A DNA stretch of 26,283 nt, taken from assembly GCA_027485365.1 (NCBI GenBank), contig JAIXRD010000131.1:1-26283 (forward strand), written 5' to 3'. Shown here piece by piece: positions 17,343 through 24,100 of this stretch. Each line of letters opens with the position of its first letter. Position 1 is the stretch's first letter. The stretch is from Cryomorphaceae bacterium. GTDB taxonomy: Bacteria; Bacteroidota; Bacteroidia; Flavobacteriales_D; Crocinitomicaceae. The translations under genes and the position numbers were made by a program. A model generated the notes under the pieces. That model ran no database searches and was not told the DNA's origin. It was given only the letters and a program-made list of their open reading frames with translations.

Positions 17343-18288
17343 GAATTCTCGTATTTTAATCATTCAAACGGCATTTCTTGGCGATGTCATACTCTCGACA
17401 TCCGTTGTTAATTCGATCAAAGCGCAATATCCAGAGGCGCAGGTTGATTTATTGGTGAAAAAAGGAAATGAAGGGCTCGTGCTTGGACACCCTAATTTGA
17501 ATCGGGTGCTCACCTTTGATAAATCGAGAAAATGGCGGGAAATGTTACGGATTATTCGGGCTAACCGAGCTACACCCTATGATTTCATTGTAAACCTGCA
17601 TCGCTTTGCATCTTCTGGACTTATTGCGGTGCTTAGTAAAAGTAAAACCATTGGCTTCAACAAAAATCCCTTGGCCCGATTTTATACCCTAAAACTACCT
17701 CATCCGATCTCGAAAGGCATTCATGAAATTGACCGGAATTTCAGTTTAATCGCTGCGCTTGGCATTAAGCACTTGGTAAAACCATCCATAGTACCAAGCG
17801 AGGAAGCGATGCAAAAAGTTACGGAATATCAGGAAACGCCGTATGTGTGTTTCGCTCCCGCATCGGTTTGGGCAACGAAGCAACTTCCAATCGAAAAATG
17901 GGTGGAGCTTTCAGAAAAACAAGATCATATAATCTACCTACTTGGTGGTCCAAATGACCGAACACTCTGCGAAACCATAAAAACTAAAAGCCCAGCGCAT
18001 ATTCGGAATTTAGCGGGCGAACTTTCGCTCATGGAATCTGTCGCACTGATGAAAGGAGCCGTACGGAATTATGTGAATGATTCGGGACCCTTACATTTCG
18101 CATCGGCAGTTAATGCTCCGGTTACGGCCTATTTTTGTTCTACTGTAACAGACTTCGGCTTTGGTCCCTTGTCGGATGATTCAGAGGTCAAAGAAGTTAC
18201 GGGTCTTCCCTGCCGTCCTTGCGGCTTGCACGGAAAGAAAGAATGTCCGGAAGGTCATTTTAAGTGCGGCAAGGAGATGGTGGTATAG
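17329..18288 (+). CDS. GT9 family glycosyltransferase (heptosyltransferase-like)
   Basis: Cytosolic, membrane-associated glycosyltransferase of family 9, related to ADP-heptose:LPS heptosyltransferases WaaC/WaaF, 319 residues. The N-terminal Rossmann half starts RILIIQTAFLGDVILSTSVV with the conserved catalytic-position Asp D19. The C-terminal half has FAPASVWATKQLP, LLGGPNDR and NDSGPLHFASA, the donor-binding motifs of the family. It ends with a Cys-rich tail CRPCGLHGKKECPEGHFKC, common in this family. It overlaps the T9SS cargo gene by 14 nt and has its own AGGAG, so it is co-transcribed with it. The sugar donor cannot be read from sequence; a role in LPS core or other surface glycan is the standard inference. 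Confidence 0.92.
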   Translation: MLFAKNSRILIIQTAFLGDVILSTSVVNSIKAQYPEAQVDLLVKKGNEGLVLGHPNLNRVLTFDKSRKWREMLRIIRANRATPYDFIVNLHRFASSGLIAVLSKSKTIGFNKNPLARFYTLKLPHPISKGIHEIDRNFSLIAALGIKHLVKPSIVPSEEAMQKVTEYQETPYVCFAPASVWATKQLPIEKWVELSEKQDHIIYLLGGPNDRTLCETIKTKSPAHIRNLAGELSLMESVALMKGAVRNYVNDSGPLHFASAVNAPVTAYFCSTVTDFGFGPLSDDSEVKEVTGLPCRPCGLHGKKECPEGHFKCGKEMVV

Positions 18289-18303
18289 AAGTTCACATTT
18301 CTC

Positions 18304-18331
18304 CTGGGTGCGGGTTTAAACCCGCACCCAG
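18304..18331. repeat. Palindromic repeat, copy 1 (28 bp perfect)
   Basis: A perfect inverted repeat with half-arm CTGGGTGCGGGTTT. Outer bases extend it imperfectly (one mismatch at 18303/18332, then further pairs). It lies in the 63-bp gap between the convergent GT9 gene and LamG gene, with 20 bases between it and the LamG stop codon. Neither strand has a T run directly after the hairpin, so it is not a classic intrinsic terminator, though it could form a 3' mRNA end. Confidence 0.92.
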
Positions 18332-18351
18332 AAGGAAAAAATTTATATAAA

Positions 18352-19575
18352 TCACTCCTCCATCTCCACTACCCGCTCCACGGTACCGTCTTCGTAAATG
18401 AAGAGCATGAGCGTATTTTTGCGTCGGGGGATAATTTTTCCGTTGAGGTCGGTGATTTTAACGAGCTTTTTAGCGCCCGTACCAAGCTCATCCATTCCGG
18501 TGAAGTTCAAGGTAAGGTTTAATGTAATGGTACTGTCGCAGCCATTGGCAGCAGGTACGGTTTGTATGTAGGTGCCGCTTTGCGTATAGGTTTGACCGTT
18601 CAAGGTGTAGGAATCAAGGGCTGTTTGGGTTAAGGTGCTCACAGCGTTTTCCAACACAGTAACCACCACGGTATCTGTACCTTGACAACCTAAGGAATCA
18701 GTACCATTAAGAACGTAATTAGCACTTTGGTTTGGCGTAAAGGCTTGCCCGTCTAACACATTATTATTCCACTGGTAGGTACTGCCGCCGCTACCGTTTA
18801 AAGTAACTGGATCACCACTGCAAATGCTTTGGTCTGCACCAGCAGATATGGCTTGCGAACCCAGCTGCGCATGGTAGAGGTCTTGAATTTCACATGCATT
18901 CAGGGCGCGGTTCCATAACCCTACATCATCAATATTTCCCTGAAAAGGTATGTTCGCCCACGGAGCATTTCCTATACCAAAAAAACTATTTGCTGTTCCT
19001 AAGGTAATATTTGAGGTAGAATCATGGATTATCCCATCTATATACAGTTTTACGCTACTATTCATTCCGCTATATGTTGTTACAATGAAATGCCATACAC
19101 CATCATTGACAGTATTGATTGAATATAATTCATTTCCATTTGAACCTGATTCAAAATATCCTTGTCCTAATGGTGCAATTACCATTTGGTTAAAAATTAC
19201 GGGGCCAGAAAATGGATTGCCCCAACCAGTAATTAATTGAAGTGAAGGATACTGAGAAGTATTGATGAAACTTGCATTTGTTTTGAACCAACTAGAAACA
19301 GTTCTTGGTGCAGATCCTATTGGAAGGGATGGATTAGCAGAGATGTATTCATCAATTCCATTGAAACTATATGCTTGGTTAAAATTCCCAAAACGATCAC
19401 TTGCCAATGTTGCACCATTCACCGTACCATGATTCCCATTACCACTTTCGTCGTTAGCATTGCCGTTAAAGGGCCACCAACCTACTAAGCCGTTTTGGGG
19501 AACGTAGTTTGGGATTTGCGCAGAAGCGCAGAAGCAAAAAAAGAGTGTTACAAGCAGGAATGGTAATTTTCTCAT
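18352..19575 (-). CDS. LamG-domain secreted protein with degenerate sorting tail
   Basis: Secreted lectin-like protein of 407 residues with signal peptide MRKLPFLLVTLFFCFCASAQ. The concanavalin-A-like LamG domain spans about 28-238: GLVGWWPFNGNANDESGNGNHG (with VGWWPFNGNA at 31-40), AYSFNGIDEYIS, WHFIVTTYSG, VKLYIDG and IDDVGLWNRALNACEI. An Ig-like segment follows (245-308; ICSGDPVTLNGSG to TDTVVVTV), then a short repeat ending NGCDSTITLNLTLN (about 312-357). The C-terminus KKLVKITDLNGK ... LFIYEDGTVERVVEMEE is not a normal type A or B sorting domain, but such tails recur on secreted Bacteroidota proteins; I treat its export route as inferred. The middle (about 18930-19400) looks richer in A and T than the ends, suggesting domain shuffling. 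Carbohydrate or matrix binding is probable. Confidence 0.9.
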   Translation of the reverse strand: MRKLPFLLVTLFFCFCASAQIPNYVPQNGLVGWWPFNGNANDESGNGNHGTVNGATLASDRFGNFNQAYSFNGIDEYISANPSLPIGSAPRTVSSWFKTNASFINTSQYPSLQLITGWGNPFSGPVIFNQMVIAPLGQGYFESGSNGNELYSINTVNDGVWHFIVTTYSGMNSSVKLYIDGIIHDSTSNITLGTANSFFGIGNAPWANIPFQGNIDDVGLWNRALNACEIQDLYHAQLGSQAISAGADQSICSGDPVTLNGSGGSTYQWNNNVLDGQAFTPNQSANYVLNGTDSLGCQGTDTVVVTVLENAVSTLTQTALDSYTLNGQTYTQSGTYIQTVPAANGCDSTITLNLTLNFTGMDELGTGAKKLVKITDLNGKIIPRRKNTLMLFIYEDGTVERVVEMEE

Positions 19576-19641
19576 TTTTTATTTTTTGGCAAAACTACCT
19601 TGAACGAAGCGTGCTTATTGGCAAAAACATGTGAATTTTGA

Positions 19642-20982
19642 CTAATTCTCCTTTTTTATCTTATTCACCAAATTGGAATCAAGCACTAAAATCTTCATGC
19701 GCTTATCCTTTGGATGCACTTGGGTAGAAAAAATGGCATTCTCCTGAAATTTATATAGTCTAGCCAATTCTATACTGAACTGTTTTAATACCGTTTCTCT
19801 TCGTTTTTTCAAGTTATCCGGGGAAGGATGATCGTAGTTAACAAAATCATTGATTTCACTTAACTCTATACAATAGTCCGGTTTTGCCAACCAAAAGGTA
19901 AGTATATCTTCTACCAGGTCAGACAATCCTCCCTTTGTGGGTAAGGATTTAGGCAATCGACGAGCCTTTAAAAACCATAAGGCGCCAATGACTCCAAGTA
20001 AACCAAGGCAAACACTTAGAATAATCCAAAGAAGTCCGCTTGAATCGGTCTTTTTTTTAGGATTGTATAAGGGCAAACTACGTTCGAAAAATTTATCCTT
20101 AAACTGCTTTGCTGTGAAAAGCTCTAAAAATCCGACTGTCTTACGCGAGTGATGGTTGGTTAATATACTGAACATAAAAAAATGAGAATTCCAAGTTTCA
20201 ACCTTTTGGCACCAACCTGCGGTCTTAAATTGATATTGATGCAAATATCCCTTTGTTAATTTGAATTCGTAAATCTTATTCTTATGGATTACTATGTTTC
20301 CATTAATGATTAGACCGGGAACTCTGGTTATGGTATCAAAAAACTTGGTAGCGCCAATGCAATGCCATTTTTTCGATTCAAAATCAAATCTATAGGCATT
20401 GTGGTCTTTATGCAACTTCTCATAATCCTGAGTGCACAAAATTGAAAGATACCTTGCATTTTTTTCAAACACACTATTCATAAAACTAACTCGAGGACGT
20501 TTTTCATCGAATAAAAACCATTGATCCAGTTCAAAATCATAACGAGTCATAATACTTTTTGTAGTAAACAACCCATATCCTCCAAAAACATAAGGCTCAC
20601 CGTTGTGTACAAAAAATGCACCACCAAATTGATTTTGGTGATGAAAACTTTGGTCTATGCGAACAATGGAATCATTTCGTAATTCAAGGAGCCACCCGCA
20701 GCCTCGATCCACAAAATACATCGGACTTCCTTTTTCAGATAATGGAACAAACTCAGAACGTAACTCATTGAATGAAACTTGTCCATCCCAAAACAAAGGT
20801 TTCTTAACAACCTTTTTTGTTTTCAAAGAAATCTCTAACCGATAAGTACTATCTTCAATGACGATCAATGTGTTTCGATTGTAGTCAAAACAGAAAATTG
20901 GGTCAAGGATTTTAAACCGATACGATTGTGAAAATGAAATAAAACCCGAGCATACCACTACTCCTAACAAAAACCATTTCAT
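19642..20982 (-). CDS. Membrane-anchored propeller-like protein, unrecognised family
   Basis: I do not recognise this protein. I chose the second Met (start 20982, 446 residues) because it opens a good signal peptide, MKWFLLGVVVCSGFISFSQS. The frame is open up to an ATG at 21072, which would add 30 charged residues in front of it. The extracytoplasmic part (about 25-315) has Kelch- or propeller-like strands, for example GGAFFVHNGEPYVFGGYGLF followed by TRYDFELDQWFLFD, and NAYRFDFESKKWHCIG. One membrane helix, LLWIILSVCLGLLGVIGALWFL, lies at about 317-340 of this version, followed by a cytoplasmic tail of about 105 residues. The tail holds NDFVNYDHPSPDNLKKRRETVLKQ and HPKDKRMKILVL, which resembles winged-helix-like tails I recall on Bacteroidota membrane proteins. 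A sensor role is inference only. It is AT-richer than its neighbours. Confidence 0.75.
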   Translation of the reverse strand: MKWFLLGVVVCSGFISFSQSYRFKILDPIFCFDYNRNTLIVIEDSTYRLEISLKTKKVVKKPLFWDGQVSFNELRSEFVPLSEKGSPMYFVDRGCGWLLELRNDSIVRIDQSFHHQNQFGGAFFVHNGEPYVFGGYGLFTTKSIMTRYDFELDQWFLFDEKRPRVSFMNSVFEKNARYLSILCTQDYEKLHKDHNAYRFDFESKKWHCIGATKFFDTITRVPGLIINGNIVIHKNKIYEFKLTKGYLHQYQFKTAGWCQKVETWNSHFFMFSILTNHHSRKTVGFLELFTAKQFKDKFFERSLPLYNPKKKTDSSGLLWIILSVCLGLLGVIGALWFLKARRLPKSLPTKGGLSDLVEDILTFWLAKPDYCIELSEINDFVNYDHPSPDNLKKRRETVLKQFSIELARLYKFQENAIFSTQVHPKDKRMKILVLDSNLVNKIKKEN

Positions 20983-21095
20983 CTGACGAATGTAATAAGT
21001 TAAGGTATTCGCCTCGTTTTTTTTTATGTGAATTCCCCTATTTTCCCCTTTATTTGAAACTAGCTTGGTCATAGAGAAACGCCAAGAGGTTCGCC

Positions 21096-21131
21096 CCTCC
21101 TGGGTGCGGGTTTAAACCCGCACCCAGGAGG
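21096..21131. repeat. Palindromic repeat, copy 2 (36 bp perfect)
   Basis: A perfect inverted repeat with half-arm CCTCCTGGGTGCGGGTTT, containing the whole 28-bp copy 1 at its centre. It lies between the giant minus-strand gene (21 bases between its stop codon and the palindrome) and the start of the propeller-like gene. No T run follows it on either strand. The identical core and the similar spacing from a minus-strand stop codon suggest a repeated element, perhaps acting at mRNA 3' ends. Confidence 0.93.
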
Positions 21132-21152
21132 AATGATGCGTTTAGTAACCCA

Positions 21153-24100
21153 CTACTTAATCAAATTCACATGCCCCACAAACTCTTTATCTTCTTGCGT
21201 TTGCAGCACTTGGAAATTCAAGACCCAAGTGTAGGTGCCAGACTGACAATTGGTATGGTTTGGCCCATAATCCCCACCCCATCCTGTATATGGATCTTTG
21301 GATTCAAATACAAGTTCTCCCCAGCGGTTGAAAATCCTCAATAAATAGGTACCTGGTTTAAATCCTTGAGAAATTATTGGAAGAAATACTTGATTCTTTT
21401 CATCGTCATTTGGTGTAAACGAATTTGGTACATAATAAATCAAATTCTCTTCCACATGAATACTCACATAGGCCGTATCGGTACATCCCACCTCATTCAT
21501 CGCTACAAGCGAAACCACATAATCCGCGGGTTCAGCTGGAAATAAATGGATCGGTTCAAAGCCAAATCCGTAGGTTCCATCGCCAAAATTCCACGCGTAT
21601 GAAGATGCATTTTCTGAATTATTTGTAAATTCCACTAAGGGTTCCAAGGTAGTAACTTCGGTTGGATCTGCCCCAGCCACCGCAACAGGAGATTCATACA
21701 CACAAGCCACATTAAAATTCGTTTCCGTTGCTGAACACCCTTGAGGATTCGTTACTGTTAAAGAGATGTCATAGCATCCTTGTTGCGTAAATTGATACCC
21801 TACCTGTCCAACCTGTTGTGTGGATGCTCCATTTCCAAAATTCCAAACATAATTCCAAGACGTATTATACACCGCTGCTGTATAAACGACGTTTAACATA
21901 CCACAACCAATCGAATCCGAATAACTAAAATCAGGATTTGGTGTTGGCGCAATAGTAACAGGCTGCATTACACTATCTATACATCCCGTATTTGGGTCAG
22001 TGGCAGTTAATACCACATTGTAGGTACCAACCGAAGGAAATTGATGCGTTGGATTCGAAACAAAAGCATTGCTTCCATCATTAAAGTCCCAATTATAATC
22101 ATAAGCTCCTACCGACATGTTTTGAAACGCAATGGGAGTTAAGTCACAATATGGTGGATTCAAGGCATTAAACGCTACGGTTGGCCATGGATTAATCGTA
22201 ACCGTCATAATAGAATCAGGACCTATACATCCATACGGAATTGAAACCCCAGATACATGATACTGCACCGTTTGTGGCGCATTCGTGGTTTGAATCAACA
22301 CGTCATTAATAACCGAACTTGTTTGGGTTGGAGAATATGTCTCGCCCTGTACATTCGGATTAGGCGTGGCATACCATTGGAAGGTACTCGGAATATCAGC
22401 AAGTAAATTCATATTTACCGCTTGCCCAGCGCAAATTGAAACTTGCTGAGTCAATACATTCGGTGTCGGATTCACTGTGATGGTATAGGTTTGATTTAGG
22501 CCTGAACATTGAGTGGCTCCATTAATAAATACAGGCGTTACCGTAACTACCGATTGTATTGGTAAGGCCGTTGGATTTTGTGCCATGAATACCGGAACAT
22601 TACCAGTTCCTGTTGACGCTAAACCTACCGCAGCATTAGAATTCACCCAATTAAAGGTTGTTCCACCAATAGGGCCGAGCAAGGGTACAATCGGTGAATT
22701 AATGCCCTCACACAAGGTCATATTATTCAACGCAAATACCGATGGTTCTGGATTTACTACGATTTGGAAGGTGTCCTTTGCTCCAGCACAGCTCACATTA
22801 TTCGCAGTGAACAACGGTGAAACTAGGATTGTAGCACTTATTGGCGCTACTCCCGGGTTAGATGCAACAAATGCATTTAAGGAATCCACACCGCCCAAGG
22901 TTTGAAGGCCTACATTAGCTCCGGCCGCATTCCATGTATATACCGTTCCTGGAGCGTTACCAGTGAACAAAACTTGAGGGTTCCATTGATTGTGGCATAC
23001 ATTCAAATCTGGATTCGGATTCAACAATGGAATTGGATTCACGAACACCGTAATTGGAATCACCGGGCTACTGCAACCATTCGCAATCGAAGTACCAATG
23101 ACATGATAGGTTACCTCTTCTACGGCACCCGTTGGATTAACCAACTGATCATTGATGATTGAGGACGTTGTGATGTTCGTGGTTTCATTTAATACATTTA
23201 CGTTTGGATCTGCATACCAGTTAAAGGTTACGTTGGTATTTGCAACTAAATTCAAATTCACATTTCCATTGCTACAAATCGTTACGGTATCTTGGTTCAA
23301 TAAAGCCAATGGCGGTTTCACAATCACCGTAATCGTTTGAGATGGTCCCTGACAATTGCCTTGAATAGAAGTTGGTGTTACTGAGTATACTACCAACTGG
23401 TTTTGATTTGAATTATTAATCAATATATCATTAATCACCGCGCCACTGTTCGTAATCAACGACTCCCCCGTAACATTTGGATTATTCACCGTACAGAACC
23501 ACGAAAAGTTAGAAGGGATATTCGCAGCCAAGATGGCATTCACCCCTGCCCCGCTGCATATCTCTAAATTCTGAGGGATATTGAGTAAAACATCCGGCTG
23601 AACTTGCACTACCACAAATGAATCTGGACCAACACACCCAGCGAGTGTGGTTGGAGTAATGGTATACGTAACACTTTGAGGCACACTGCTCGTGTTCGAT
23701 AACAAATCATTGATAAAGGTATTGGTTTGAACGGTGGTTAATTCTCCATTCACATTCGCATTTTGCGTAGCAAACCATGTAATATTAGCAGGGATATTCG
23801 TTGTAATATTCACTGCGGCATTCTGGTTGTTACAGATAACCGTATCGTTTAAGGCATTTACATATGGTGTTGGATTCACTGTTATGCTGTACGTTCCCAC
23901 CGGTCCGTTGCAACTTTGACCTTGGAAGGTAAAGATTGGCGTAATGTTTACATTTCCTGAAATAGCGCTTGTTCCTGGGTTGGTCGCATTAAAGGCATTT
24001 ACCGTATTACTTCCACTCGCCACTAATCCAACGCTCGTGTTGGAATTTGTCCAGTTGTATGATGTTCCCGTACCATTGATCGCGGTGGCATTCACCGCAG

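Noticed and set aside
20983..21072. N-terminal 30-residue extension of the propeller-like protein from the ATG at 21072
   Set aside because: It would bury a good signal peptide behind a charged segment; the Met at 20982 gives a normal secreted or membrane protein start.
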